A stretch of 32,932 bases of DNA from Candidatus Poribacteria bacterium (GCA_003635255.1 PYJC01000094.1:1-32932); one strand, 5' to 3'. Shown: positions 24,157 through 32,751, counted from the first letter of the stretch. A program made the numbers and translations. The notes: generated by a model from the letters alone, not told the origin.

Positions 24157-25824
24157 TTACGAGGCGACTTTCTCTTCGTTATAGTTGTCAGGGAGATCGT
24201 TCTCAAAGAGAACAACATCTCCAGCTGTCACTTGTGTGGCTAAATGTTGTTTGACTTCTTCCAAGTTGAGGGCGACGATAATTTGCTGACTGGGATATTC
24301 CGCAGCCTTCAAGCCATCCAAAATCGGGATGGTTCGCGTAGGTCCCACTAAAATAACCAAATCACAGACATTGGCAGCTTGTTCTCCGAACCGTTTATTC
24401 TCTTCGTATTCTCTTTCACCGAGTTCTACCATACCGGGTGTCACCAACACTTTTTTGCCATCTCCAATTTCGGTGAGTACCTCAAGTGCCGCTTTCGCGC
24501 CGACAGGGTTCGCGTTGAAACTGTCATCAATAATAGTTACATCGCCTACACTGGTTGTCAATTGTAACCGATGCGGGACGGGTTCAACATTGGTGATCGC
24601 TTCCCGAATTTCTTCAACCGTCATCCCACATTCTATGGCAACTGCCATAGCGGCGAGGATGTTGGATACATTGTGCTGCCCCAAAAGTTGGGTCTGAATC
24701 TCTGCCTCGGCAATATCTGCTGTGTCTACACCTACATGTGCTGTGAATGCAAGCCCTTCGGTGGTATGTCGAATATTTGTGGCAGTTAAGTTGACCTTAT
24801 CAGAAACCGAAGTTACGGGAAACGGTTCCGTAGCATAGCGGCGTACTGGACTCCCATCTTGCTCACGTTTATCGGCGAGTTCGGCGCAAATTTCGTTGTC
24901 GCAATTGAAGACAGCAAGACCATCCGATGGTAGCGACTCAATCAGTTCATATTTCCCTTTCGCGATATTCTCTATGCTCTTAAATCGTTCTAAGTGTTGG
25001 GGACCGACGGCCGTGAGAACGCCGATTTCAGGGGACGCTAAATTACACAATTCGCGGATGTCCCCGCGTTTGTAGGCACCCATTTCAACGATAAATATCT
25101 CGTGGTCCGGGGCGAGATCACCGCGGATCACCTTGCAGATACCCATCGGTGTATTATAACTGTCCGGTGTCATCAAGGTATTAAATTTCTGAGATAAAAT
25201 TTGATGCAAAATATATTTTGTGCTCGTTTTGCCATAACTTCCGGTAATACCGATGACTCTGGGTTGAAGTGCCTTGATTCGCTTTCTTGCAGAAAGAAGA
25301 TACGCGCCATTTATCGTCCGCTCCAGAGGATAAATGAGTAGGTTGGCAACAGTTAAATTAATGACGGTTACTTCACTAAAAAGGAAAATAGCAATTCCCC
25401 ACGGGCTGCCTTCGGCGATTCGCATAAGTGTTGCCGCAAGACCGACAAGCAGACAAATCGAAAGTCCAAACACCCGTTTTGCGCGTGCTGTATAGACGAG
25501 CGGTTTTTTCGCTTTGATCTTTTTCCGTCGTGTACTTACATAGACTTGAAATCCACCCCACGCAAGACAGAGGGCAGGGAAAAGCCACGTGTTGTGATAC
25601 TGTGGATAGAACGCTGCGAGGACAAGAAAACCGCCTACGATCAAGATCTCTTTGATTTCAAAACAGTTCTTCAGGTGCTGACGCATCCACTGCAAGTATC
25701 TGCCCGTCTTATAGCCATCAAGTTGCAGTATATGAAGTCCGCCTGTTGTTCTGACGACTGCCCTTACGAAACAAGCTAACGTTACGCAGTAGAAAAGTAC
25801 AGTACTTATCCTTTCTAAAATCAT
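24157..25824 (-). CDS. murF: Membrane-anchored UDP-MurNAc-tripeptide--D-Ala-D-Ala ligase MurF
   Basis: A 555-residue protein with two parts. Residues 1 to about 200 contain several hydrophobic segments ('VLFYCVTLACFVRAVV', 'EILIVGGFLVLAAF', 'VFGLSICLLVGLAATLM' and one more) linked by basic loops. The MurF ligase then starts at 'INGAYLLSARKRI', with P-loop 'VIGITGSYGKTSTK', 'EMGAYKRGDIREL', 'DDSFNANPVGAKAALEVL' and 'VTPGMVELG'. The membrane-fused form is known in several phyla. It would hold the last cytoplasmic precursor step next to MraY. ATG 25824 was chosen because AAGGAAAGAG lies upstream; the longer frame from 25908 overlaps the hydrolase gene by 43 bp. Confidence 0.92.
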   Translation of the reverse strand: MILERISTVLFYCVTLACFVRAVVRTTGGLHILQLDGYKTGRYLQWMRQHLKNCFEIKEILIVGGFLVLAAFYPQYHNTWLFPALCLAWGGFQVYVSTRRKKIKAKKPLVYTARAKRVFGLSICLLVGLAATLMRIAEGSPWGIAIFLFSEVTVINLTVANLLIYPLERTINGAYLLSARKRIKALQPRVIGITGSYGKTSTKYILHQILSQKFNTLMTPDSYNTPMGICKVIRGDLAPDHEIFIVEMGAYKRGDIRELCNLASPEIGVLTAVGPQHLERFKSIENIAKGKYELIESLPSDGLAVFNCDNEICAELADKREQDGSPVRRYATEPFPVTSVSDKVNLTATNIRHTTEGLAFTAHVGVDTADIAEAEIQTQLLGQHNVSNILAAMAVAIECGMTVEEIREAITNVEPVPHRLQLTTSVGDVTIIDDSFNANPVGAKAALEVLTEIGDGKKVLVTPGMVELGEREYEENKRFGEQAANVCDLVILVGPTRTIPILDGLKAAEYPSQQIIVALNLEEVKQHLATQVTAGDVVLFENDLPDNYNEEKVAS

Positions 25825-25865
25825 TTTTGCTCTTTCCTTCTGTCGCCATTGTATCTGCGCGAGTC

Positions 25866-26627
25866 TTACGCGTTTGCGATTTTTAAAAAACTCGCGACAA
25901 TTCGGCAAAACTGCGGAAATTTATCAAGGTAGGAAAAATGTCCTGCTTCCTTGAGGACGACCAACCCTGCGTCAGGTATCTCTTTCTCCATGATTTCTCC
26001 GAAGTATACAGGCGTATCCTTATCGTTTTCACCCCAGATCAACAGCGTTGATGCGGATATCCGCGGTAATAGAGAACGTAGATCCTGATTTACGACCTTA
26101 ACAAGCGTGGCTCGCATCTCTCCAGCATCCTGATAGTCTTTAGAACCGACGCGCGCAGACATTGCGTTGGCAAGGTGCACGCCAAATTTTCCACATCGGC
26201 GGATCAATTTGCCGACTTTTGCTATACCGACCCGAAAATAGTATTTTGCAGTGCGTTGGGGTCGAATTCCAGCACTATCAACCAAAATAAGTTTATCAAC
26301 TTTTTCAGGATGCTCGGCTGAAAGAATGATTGAAATCCTACCACCAAAGGAGTGACCGATGAGGTGTGCTTTTGGAATACAAAATTTTTCCAGAAATGCT
26401 GTGACAAACTGCGCGTAGTCGGATGAATCCCATGCTATAGGTGGTGCCTGACTCTTACCGAACCCGGGCAAATCAAGGGCATAAACTTTATGGGATTGGG
26501 CAAGCCATTCAAAAACGGGTTGAAAAGTTGCAGCTTCACAACCCCAACCGTGCAGCAGAAGTACCACGTCGCCTTCCCCTGCCACCTGATATGAGACGTT
26601 GAGGTTGTTAATTTCTGTACTTGGCAT
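25866..26627 (-). CDS. Alpha/beta hydrolase between murE and murF
   Basis: A 253-residue soluble alpha/beta hydrolase with all catalytic elements: oxyanion segment 'LLLHGWGCEAATF' near 28-40, nucleophile elbow GHSFGG (Ser near 93), acid in 'WGENDKDTPV' (near 200) and His in 'EAGHFSYLDKFP' (near 230). The lid contains a basic stretch (RVGIAKVGKLIRRCGKFG). The substrate cannot be told from sequence; candidates are ester or amide compounds, including cell-wall precursors. It is 27 bp after murE and 41 bp before murF in the same direction, so it is transcribed with the cell-wall genes. The ATG has no clear Shine-Dalgarno. Confidence 0.85.
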   Translation of the reverse strand: MPSTEINNLNVSYQVAGEGDVVLLLHGWGCEAATFQPVFEWLAQSHKVYALDLPGFGKSQAPPIAWDSSDYAQFVTAFLEKFCIPKAHLIGHSFGGRISIILSAEHPEKVDKLILVDSAGIRPQRTAKYYFRVGIAKVGKLIRRCGKFGVHLANAMSARVGSKDYQDAGEMRATLVKVVNQDLRSLLPRISASTLLIWGENDKDTPVYFGEIMEKEIPDAGLVVLKEAGHFSYLDKFPQFCRIVASFLKIANA

Positions 26628-26654
26628 CTATGAACATTTCGCTTTAAAAAACCT

Positions 26655-28133
26655 CTAAAGAGATTCTAAAACATTTGAAGCGATAACTCTATCATCAAAG
26701 GGAAATCTTTTCGCATCAATTTCTTGATAATCCTCATGCCCTTTACCTGCAATTACGACTACATCCCCAGATTTTGCTGTAGTAATTGCGTGATGGATTG
26801 CGTTTCGTCTGTCTGAAATACACACATATTTGGTGTCATGTGGCAAATTCGACACAATCTGTGCAATAATTACATCAGGGTTTTCAGTCCGTGGATTATC
26901 GGACGTAATTACGCTGTAATCCGCGATTTGAGCAGAAATATTTCCCATTTTAGGACGTTTTCCGTTATCTCGGTCACCGCCACATCCGAAAACACAAATC
27001 AGTTCGCGTTCCGTAATACGTTTCGCTGCGGTTAGTACATTTTCTAACCCGTCAGGTGTATGCGCATAATCAACAATAACAGCAAAGTCCTGCCCTCGAT
27101 CAATAAGTTCAAATCGTCCGGGAACTACAGTGTTAGCGAGTCCTGTCTGGATTGCTGAGACTGGACAACGATAGCAGATACCAACAGCAATCGCAGCGAG
27201 TGCATTATAAAGGTTATATTGTCCAAGTAATCGTAATTTAGCACGGAACCGCTTTTCTGTCGTAACCGCTGTAAATGCTAATTGGTTGAGGGAAGATGCT
27301 ATATCTTCGGCATATAGGTCAGCTGTGTTGCTAAGTCCATACGTTAGAAGTCGTGCGTCTGGACAAACTTGGACAATACGTTCTGACACAGGCGAATCAC
27401 TATTTAAGACTGCGAACCCATCTTCGCCGAGTTGCTCAAATAGCATGAGTTTCGCCTTCAAGTATTCCTCCATTGTCTGATGGTAATCAAGATGGTCTTG
27501 GGTGAGATTGGTAAAGACTGCGGTATCAAAGGCGAGTCCTGCCAACCGCTGTAGTGCGAGTCCTTGGGAGGATGTCTCCATCGTAACGTATTCGACGCCC
27601 TCCTCGGTGAATTGTTTGAAGAGTGCATGGAGAGCGAAAGCGTCGGGGGTTGTCAGAGCAGCTGGAAGCGTTTTCTCTTCACCTTGAGCGTTTGTATACT
27701 GGTGTCCAACTGTCCCAATGAGTGCGGTCTTTTGTCCGCTTGATTTAAGTATCGTATGTATGAGATGTGCGGTTGATGTTTTACCGTTGGTGCCAGTAAT
27801 ACCGATGAGTTTGAGGTGTTTCGCAGGATTGCCGTGCCAATTAGCGGCGAGCAAGGATATAGCGCGCCGTCCGTTAGGAACTTGCACATAGGTTGCCGGC
27901 ACTGTTGATATTCCTAATGCCGTTCTTGGCTTTTCGCCAATGATGGCGACTGCTCCCTTTTCAAGCGCGTCAGGAATAAAAATATGACTGTCTACACTAA
28001 TCCCTTGGTAGCAGACAAAAACGTTCCCTTGCTTGACTTGCCGATTGTCGGTGGCGATACCGGTAATATCAATATCAGATGTTCCAGTAGTTACAATAGG
28101 GTTTAGACCGTGGAGCAGTTCGCGAAACCTCAC
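26655..28133 (-). CDS. murE: UDP-MurNAc-dipeptide ligase MurE, meso-DAP type
   Basis: A 492-residue Mur ligase adding the third peptide residue. The N-terminal domain has 'GIATDNRQVKQGNVFVCYQG', the P-loop is 'GITGTNGKTSTAHLIHTIL', the central site is 'TQDHLDYHQTMEEYLKAKLMLF' with the expected carbamylated Lys, and the C-domain has 'VIVDYAHTPDGLENVL'. 'TSDNPRTENP' carries the DNPR motif that selects meso-diaminopimelate over lysine. The start is GTG, overlapping the ftsI stop by 4 bp (GTGA), with GGAGAGGG directly upstream, so it is translationally coupled to ftsI. Confidence 0.97.
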   Translation of the reverse strand: MRFRELLHGLNPIVTTGTSDIDITGIATDNRQVKQGNVFVCYQGISVDSHIFIPDALEKGAVAIIGEKPRTALGISTVPATYVQVPNGRRAISLLAANWHGNPAKHLKLIGITGTNGKTSTAHLIHTILKSSGQKTALIGTVGHQYTNAQGEEKTLPAALTTPDAFALHALFKQFTEEGVEYVTMETSSQGLALQRLAGLAFDTAVFTNLTQDHLDYHQTMEEYLKAKLMLFEQLGEDGFAVLNSDSPVSERIVQVCPDARLLTYGLSNTADLYAEDIASSLNQLAFTAVTTEKRFRAKLRLLGQYNLYNALAAIAVGICYRCPVSAIQTGLANTVVPGRFELIDRGQDFAVIVDYAHTPDGLENVLTAAKRITERELICVFGCGGDRDNGKRPKMGNISAQIADYSVITSDNPRTENPDVIIAQIVSNLPHDTKYVCISDRRNAIHHAITTAKSGDVVVIAGKGHEDYQEIDAKRFPFDDRVIASNVLESL

Positions 28134-29926
28134 AATCCCTCTCCTTTTGCAGTAAGGCGTTGCCTCGGTGTTTGCTCTGTTGCAACAGGTGCGAGTTCAG
28201 AGGCTTTTTCGGGTTGGGGTCCGAAAAATTCGGTCTGCTTTAAGTATTGCATCGTTTGGGTGGCAACTTTTTGAAAAACCGGTCCAGCGATTTGTCCACT
28301 GAAACGTGCGCCTGTTGGTTCATCAAGCATAACGATTATTGACACCATGGGGTTCTCCGCGGGTAGGAATCCCATAAAGGACATGATCTCTCTTCCAGCG
28401 TACCCTTTACCATTTGGTTCAGCTTTTTGGGCTGTTCCTGTTTTTCCAGCCACACGATACCCTTCAACACGTGCCCGTCGTCCGCTCCCGCCTTCAACAA
28501 CGCCAACAAGCATATCTGTCATCTGTTTCGCTACGTGCGGATCGAGGACTTGTTCAACTTTGATGGGGTAGATTTTTTTAATGACTTTCCCGCTATTGTC
28601 TCGAATTTCTCGCGTAATATGTGGCAGAAGGAGTTTTCCATCATTCGCAATAACGTTTAAGGCGTTTACCATCTGAAGGGGTGTTACCATAATCCCTTGA
28701 CCAAAAGGCACAGCACCGAGAGAGTGCGTATCCCAATGCTTGACCGCATAAAGACTGCCACTGTGTTCATAGGGTAGATCCACACCCGTTGGTTTCCCAA
28801 AACCGTATTTCTCAATATAAGTCCTAAAGTCCTCATGTCCCAGTTGCTTTACAACTTTAATCATGCCGATATTGCTGGATTTTTGAATCACTTGCTCGAG
28901 TGTCAGCCATCCCTTTGCCGAAACGTCTCGGATAACTCTGCCATTCGAGAGCCGATAGCGACCATTCTCGCAAAAAACCGTTGACTGAGGGGTCATGACG
29001 CCTTCGTTGAGTACAGCAGAAGATGCAATAATTTTAAAAATTGAACCTGGCTCATATGCGAACCAAACACCAAAATTTCTTTTTGCTTCCTCATTTTCAA
29101 GGGCATAGGCGTTCAAATCGTACGTAGGGTAACTGGCAAGTGCCAATATTTCCGCTGTTTGTGATGCCATGACAATCACCGTACCCCGTGGAGCGTTCCA
29201 CTGTTTACAAGCCTCTGCCAATTCTTTTTCGGCAATATACTGGAGGTATTCGTCAAGCGTTAAGACAATGCTATATCCGTAATCATCAGTGGATTTGCCA
29301 TCAGAGAGTAGATTTATCGGCTCCTCTTGAGCGGCATTTGCGCGCTGCGCGGCTTGGCGTTCCTTCGCACTCAAAAGGTAATTGTTGTACTGATACTCAA
29401 TCCCTTCACCCATATTTTGATCGTTTATATGCCCAATGACTTGGGATGCCAGGGATCCTTTTGGATATATCCGTTTTTGTTCTACCTCGTGCTTTAGGCC
29501 ACGAACTTCTCTCTCAACGGAACGAATCTCATCAAGGAGTTTATAATCCAAGTCCTTCTTGAGCCATACAAACTGTTTGTCCTTACGGCGGAGTTGTGTA
29601 ATTAACTCAGACTCAGCAATATTTAAAATCGGTGCTAATTTTTGAGCAACTTTTATCGGGTCAGTCTTCATGTATTTTGGATCGGCATAGACAGAAAGAC
29701 TGTGGCGGCTCAAGGCTAAAATATTTCCGTGCCTATCCAAGATTTTACCGCGCTTTATCGTAGCTGTGCGAGGGGAACGCCAAGTGGGTTGGCTTCCTTC
29801 TTGATGTCCGGTATTGTTACCGATCTGCACCTTGAACAACTTACCCACTAACAATAGAAAGCCTGCTTGTAGCACAATAAGCACGAAAACGAGGCGACGA
29901 ATGGATAAATGCGAATTGTTTTTCAT
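28130..29926 (-). CDS. ftsI: Septal transpeptidase FtsI (PBP3, class B)
   Basis: A 598-residue class B penicillin-binding protein that crosslinks septal peptidoglycan. One N-terminal transmembrane helix ('LVFVLIVLQAGFLLLVGKLF'), then the PBP dimerisation domain ('RGKILDRHGNILALS', 'GSLASQVIGHIN ... GIEYQYNNYL'), then the transpeptidase domain: SxxK in 'EPGSIFK' (Ser near 295), SxN in 'KSSNIGM' (near 350) and KTG in 'VAGKTGTAQ' (near 494). There are no PASTA repeats; the C-terminal tail is about 40 residues. ATG 29926 has AGGA upstream and gives a normal short cytoplasmic tail; the frame is open to 29971. Confidence 0.96.
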   Translation of the reverse strand: MKNNSHLSIRRLVFVLIVLQAGFLLLVGKLFKVQIGNNTGHQEGSQPTWRSPRTATIKRGKILDRHGNILALSRHSLSVYADPKYMKTDPIKVAQKLAPILNIAESELITQLRRKDKQFVWLKKDLDYKLLDEIRSVEREVRGLKHEVEQKRIYPKGSLASQVIGHINDQNMGEGIEYQYNNYLLSAKERQAAQRANAAQEEPINLLSDGKSTDDYGYSIVLTLDEYLQYIAEKELAEACKQWNAPRGTVIVMASQTAEILALASYPTYDLNAYALENEEAKRNFGVWFAYEPGSIFKIIASSAVLNEGVMTPQSTVFCENGRYRLSNGRVIRDVSAKGWLTLEQVIQKSSNIGMIKVVKQLGHEDFRTYIEKYGFGKPTGVDLPYEHSGSLYAVKHWDTHSLGAVPFGQGIMVTPLQMVNALNVIANDGKLLLPHITREIRDNSGKVIKKIYPIKVEQVLDPHVAKQMTDMLVGVVEGGSGRRARVEGYRVAGKTGTAQKAEPNGKGYAGREIMSFMGFLPAENPMVSIIVMLDEPTGARFSGQIAGPVFQKVATQTMQYLKQTEFFGPQPEKASELAPVATEQTPRQRLTAKGEGL

Positions 29927-30001
29927 GGTTTTCCTATAAATAAAATTAAAATGAATCCAAATGCCTTCCAAAAAGGCGAAACAATACCCGTAAAAACGTA
30001 A

Positions 30002-30388
30002 CTATTTGTCCCAGACTATCTGTGAAGTTTGCGTCGGTTCAACCATTTCAAGTTCAACTGCGATTTGCCGAACCCTTTGAACGTTGGTTAGCGTTGACTC
30101 CTCCAATTCGAGTTGATGAATTTCATCCTGAACAGTGTGCTTTTGTCTTTCGTAGACGGGCTGCCGCTGTAAAGCAACCTTTTTCGCGTAAGATGAGAAC
30201 CAGATGCTTCCAGCAAAGGTACAAAATGATAATCCTAAAACAATATAAGCCAACGGAAACCTCTTCTTTGGTTGAGGTTCCTCTACCTTCGTAATACGTG
30301 CTGAATAGAGATCTGATGTCTGCATTTTATTAAACCTTCTCACCGATTTTAGGGAACGGAGTTTCCCAACTTCGGTTTCCGATGCCAC
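30002..30388 (-). CDS. ftsL: FtsL-like bitopic division protein
   Basis: A 128-residue protein with a basic, Pro-containing cytoplasmic tail, one transmembrane helix (about 45-65, 'LAYIVLGLSFCTFAGSIWF') and a periplasmic heptad-rich helix to the end. That topology, its size and its place between rsmH and ftsI are those of FtsL, whose sequence is poorly conserved. FtsL bridges FtsQ/FtsB to FtsW/FtsI. The listed start is GTG 30388, one nt after the stop of a ten-codon upstream frame; an alternative is ATG 30325 with GAGAAGG upstream, which would remove 21 residues of tail. Confidence 0.75.
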   Translation of the reverse strand: MASETEVGKLRSLKSVRRFNKMQTSDLYSARITKVEEPQPKKRFPLAYIVLGLSFCTFAGSIWFSSYAKKVALQRQPVYERQKHTVQDEIHQLELEESTLTNVQRVRQIAVELEMVEPTQTSQIVWDK

Positions 30389-30389
30389 T

Positions 30390-30422
30390 CTACAACTGTT
30401 TTCCGAGTATCTTATTAGTCAT
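30390..30422 (-). CDS. Candidate leader peptide upstream of ftsL (10 codons)
   Basis: Minus strand: AAAGGG, five T, then ATG with codons for MTNKILGKQL and a TAG stop one nt before the ftsL GTG at 30388. The GTG has no Shine-Dalgarno of its own, so reinitiation after this peptide is a plausible way to start ftsL. The evidence is layout only; if ftsL starts at 30325, this frame may be accidental. Confidence 0.25.
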   Translation of the reverse strand: MTNKILGKQL

Positions 30423-30489
30423 AAAAACCCTTTACTTTCTAAACGTTGAAGATCTTATTTAAGATACAATTTTTCGTAGAATTCAGGGA

Positions 30490-31437
30490 CTACAATTTAC
30501 GAGCGGCACGCAGTTTAGCACTTCTCGCTCGCGGGTTCTGTTGAATTTCAGTGTCACTCGGTAACACCGGACGCTTTGTAATAATTTCTAACGATGGACT
30601 GTGTTCGCAAATACAGATAGGCGTTTTAGGTGGACAGATGCATGTCCTGGCGCAGGTTTGAAAGCGATGCTTGACTATTCTATCCTCAAGTGAGTGGAAC
30701 GTGATAACACATAGGCAGCTTCTCGGTTTCAAAAGTGAGATCGCAACGTCTAAACCTGCAACGAGGTTTTCCAACTCAGCGTTGACGTGAATCCGTAGTG
30801 CCTGAAACACACGCGTCGCTGGATGAGTTTTGGATGCCTTTCGGGGGACAACCTGCTTGACAATTTCTACAAGCTGCGCCGTTGTTTTTATCGGTCCTTG
30901 TTGTCTCGCTTGATCAACCCGACCAGCAATCTGTTTAGCGAATCGTTCCTCACCGTATCGCCTAAAAATATCTGTGAGGACATCCACGGTGCTATCGTTG
31001 ACAACTTTCATAGCCGTAAGCGCAGTCTCCGCAGCACTACCCAATTCGGGCTCTACATTCATGCGCATATCCAGAGGACCCGTGTGGTTAAAGCTAAACC
31101 CCCGGTGTGGCGTATCCAGTTGTAGGGATGACACCCCCAAGTCCAACAGGATACCATCTACAGCATGAACTGAGTGTCTTTCGAGTAGGACATCCATCTC
31201 AGCAAAGTTGCCGTTTATAAGGGCGTACCGTCCCTCAAAACTGTGTAACCTATCTTTCGCAATAGCAAGCGCATCAACATCTAAATCAATTCCAATCACA
31301 CGCCCGTCCGGTGCGGAGTTTTCTAAGATGGCGGCACTATGTCCACCTAATCCCACGGTACCATCTATATAAACACCATTCGGCTTCGGTTTGAGAAAGT
31401 CAATCACCTCGTGACATAAAACTGGTATATGGTGCAT
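30490..31437 (-). CDS. rsmH: 16S rRNA (cytosine-1402-N4)-methyltransferase RsmH (MraW)
   Basis: A 315-residue SAM-dependent enzyme that methylates N4 of C1402 in the ribosomal P site. It begins 'MHHIPVLCHEVIDFLKP', as usual for the family. The SAM loop is 'YIDGTVGLGGHSAAIL', followed by 'GILLDLGVSSLQLD', 'GPLDMRMN', 'PATRVFQALRIHVNAEL', 'FHSLEDRIVK' and the terminal 'ARSAKLRAARKL'. ATG 31437 was chosen by alignment to this conserved N-terminus; the frame continues to 31626 but would overlap the oxidoreductase gene. GAGG lies about 12 nt upstream. It is the first gene of the dcw cluster here; mraZ, which usually precedes it, is absent. Confidence 0.96.
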   Translation of the reverse strand: MHHIPVLCHEVIDFLKPKPNGVYIDGTVGLGGHSAAILENSAPDGRVIGIDLDVDALAIAKDRLHSFEGRYALINGNFAEMDVLLERHSVHAVDGILLDLGVSSLQLDTPHRGFSFNHTGPLDMRMNVEPELGSAAETALTAMKVVNDSTVDVLTDIFRRYGEERFAKQIAGRVDQARQQGPIKTTAQLVEIVKQVVPRKASKTHPATRVFQALRIHVNAELENLVAGLDVAISLLKPRSCLCVITFHSLEDRIVKHRFQTCARTCICPPKTPICICEHSPSLEIITKRPVLPSDTEIQQNPRARSAKLRAARKL

Positions 31438-31526
31438 ATCTATAGCAATCCTCAATATGACTTTCTCAATATTAAGGTAACCCTTAGCAAGAAACATGCC
31501 AATTATACCTGAGTGAGCCATCAACT

Positions 31527-32492
31527 TCAAATATCTATCCGATTTTGATAGATAGCCGTTACAAGTTCCATCGTTTTGACGGCATCTGCGAAACAGGTTA
31601 AGGGCTGCTCGTCGTGTTGAATACAATCGACAAAATGCCGACTCTCCCCATAAAATCCGTAAATTCTGTGTTGCTGATCAGAATCTGCCGCTTCCTCAGG
31701 GGTAATTTCGGTTGTACCTTCAGGTGTGTGAATCACAGCGCGTCCGCCTGCATCGGGATTGATATAGGCAGAAATCTCTCGTGCATGCATTTCAAACGTA
31801 TGGATGCGTCCACCAACCGCCCAATTCGTGCAAAGATACCCAGAAGCACCACTTGTAAATTTGACGAGCGCGTTGAAGCTGTTCTCACGCTCGGAATAGA
31901 AACTATTGATGTCGCTGGCAACGGCTTTCACTTCACCACCGCCAAGCCATCGGAGCGCATCTACGGCATGAATCGCGTCACAAGTCAAAACATCTATCAC
32001 ACCATCGTAATAGAGCGCGTTCGGCGTGTTCTTATGGAAGGTTGACATGCATTGGATAATCGGTCCGCGTTCTTCAACGATTGCCTTAACCGTTCGCAAA
32101 AGTGGAATAAACCGGCGATTAAAACCGGTCATCGTTTTACAACCGTTCTTTTCCGCGGCTAATGCCATCTCCTTAGTTTGATGGAGCGTAACACCCGGTG
32201 GTTTCTCAATAAAGACATGATGACCCTGCGAAAGGCAGTGGATAGCAAGTGGAAATAGATGTTGCGGCGGCATTAAAATATATACAGCATCTGGGGACGT
32301 TTTTTCAAGCATCTCCCGATAATCAGTGAACGTTTGATCAATCTCAAACCTTTCTGCTGTTGCCTGAAGTTTCGACGGGACCAGATCACACAGCCCAACA
32401 AGATGGACATCTTCACACTCTCTGAGCGATGGGTAATGAACGCCGTTTGCCATCCCACCCGCTCCGATTAGAGCGATATTGACTTTTTTCAT
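31527..32492 (-). CDS. Gfo/Idh/MocA-family oxidoreductase
   Basis: A 321-residue NAD(P)-dependent oxidoreductase. The N-terminal Rossmann fold is 'VNIALIGAGGMANGVHYPSL', the family motif is 'HVFIEKPPGVTLHQTKEM' (the EKP lysine is catalytic in relatives), and a C-terminal alpha/beta substrate domain includes 'CDAIHAVDALRWLGGG'. Substrates in this family are usually sugars, sugar acids or inositols; which one cannot be told here. ATG with AGGAGA 8 nt upstream. It lies 89 bp before rsmH in the same direction and may be unrelated to division. Large numbers of these proteins are typical of Poribacteria and Planctomycetes. Confidence 0.9.
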   Translation of the reverse strand: MKKVNIALIGAGGMANGVHYPSLRECEDVHLVGLCDLVPSKLQATAERFEIDQTFTDYREMLEKTSPDAVYILMPPQHLFPLAIHCLSQGHHVFIEKPPGVTLHQTKEMALAAEKNGCKTMTGFNRRFIPLLRTVKAIVEERGPIIQCMSTFHKNTPNALYYDGVIDVLTCDAIHAVDALRWLGGGEVKAVASDINSFYSERENSFNALVKFTSGASGYLCTNWAVGGRIHTFEMHAREISAYINPDAGGRAVIHTPEGTTEITPEEAADSDQQHRIYGFYGESRHFVDCIQHDEQPLTCFADAVKTMELVTAIYQNRIDI

Positions 32493-32522
32493 CTGGGATT
32501 CTCCTCGTAAATGTTTTCTTGC

Positions 32523-32552
32523 ATATTAGTAGGAGAACGTGTTAAAATGCAA
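32523..32552 (-). promoter_or_regulatory. Promoter candidate for the oxidoreductase and perhaps the dcw cluster
   Basis: Minus strand: TTGCAT (32552-32547), 18-bp spacer, TAATAT (32528-32523). The predicted start near 32516 would leave a leader of about 24 nt before the ATG at 32492. No gap between here and murE shows a better promoter, so the dcw genes may depend on this or on an unseen site inside the oxidoreductase gene. Confidence 0.45.
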
Positions 32553-32589
32553 GCAACTTCTAAACATGCAAGGAGAATTGAAAATAAAT

Positions 32590-32617
32590 TTGACTTTTTT
32601 TAGAAGTGTGGTACAAT
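32590..32617 (+). promoter_or_regulatory. Sigma70-like promoter reading into the tandem repeats
   Basis: TTGACT at 32590-32595, 16-bp spacer, TACAAT at 32612-32617. Each hexamer is one base from consensus. Predicted transcription start is about 32624, which is exactly the first base of the first 119-bp repeat. It diverges from the oxidoreductase promoter. Confidence 0.65.
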
Positions 32618-32623
32618 TCTGAT

Positions 32624-32742
32624 ATTGGTGGAGTAGGTCTATTGATCTTTAGAGAGTGCTGACTCTATTCACCAGAGGATCACCGAGTCCTCAAAAAATG
32701 AGGGATGCGTTGATAACGCCTTGAGAGTACCGACTCTACCTC
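32624..32742 (+). ncRNA. Candidate structured RNA, repeat copy 1
   Basis: A 119-bp unit with no coding frame, starting at the predicted transcription start. It can fold as a row of hairpins: AGGTC/GATCT (32635-32648), AGAGT/ACTCT (32653-32666, loop GCTG), CCTCA/TGAGG (32689-32703), GCGTT/AACGC (32707-32719) and AGAGT/ACTCT (32724-32737, loop ACCG). TCCTC (32688-32692) can pair instead with upstream GAGGA (32675-32679), so two exclusive forms exist. It matches no RNA family I recognise. Dense hairpins plus a promoter at the boundary support transcription; a DNA element such as a miniature transposon is the alternative. Confidence 0.5.
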
Positions 32743-32751
32743 AAGAGTGAT

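Noticed and set aside
31438..31626. N-terminal extension of RsmH by 63 residues
   Set aside because: The family starts at 'MHHIPVL'; the extension has no similarity and would overlap the oxidoreductase gene by 100 bp.
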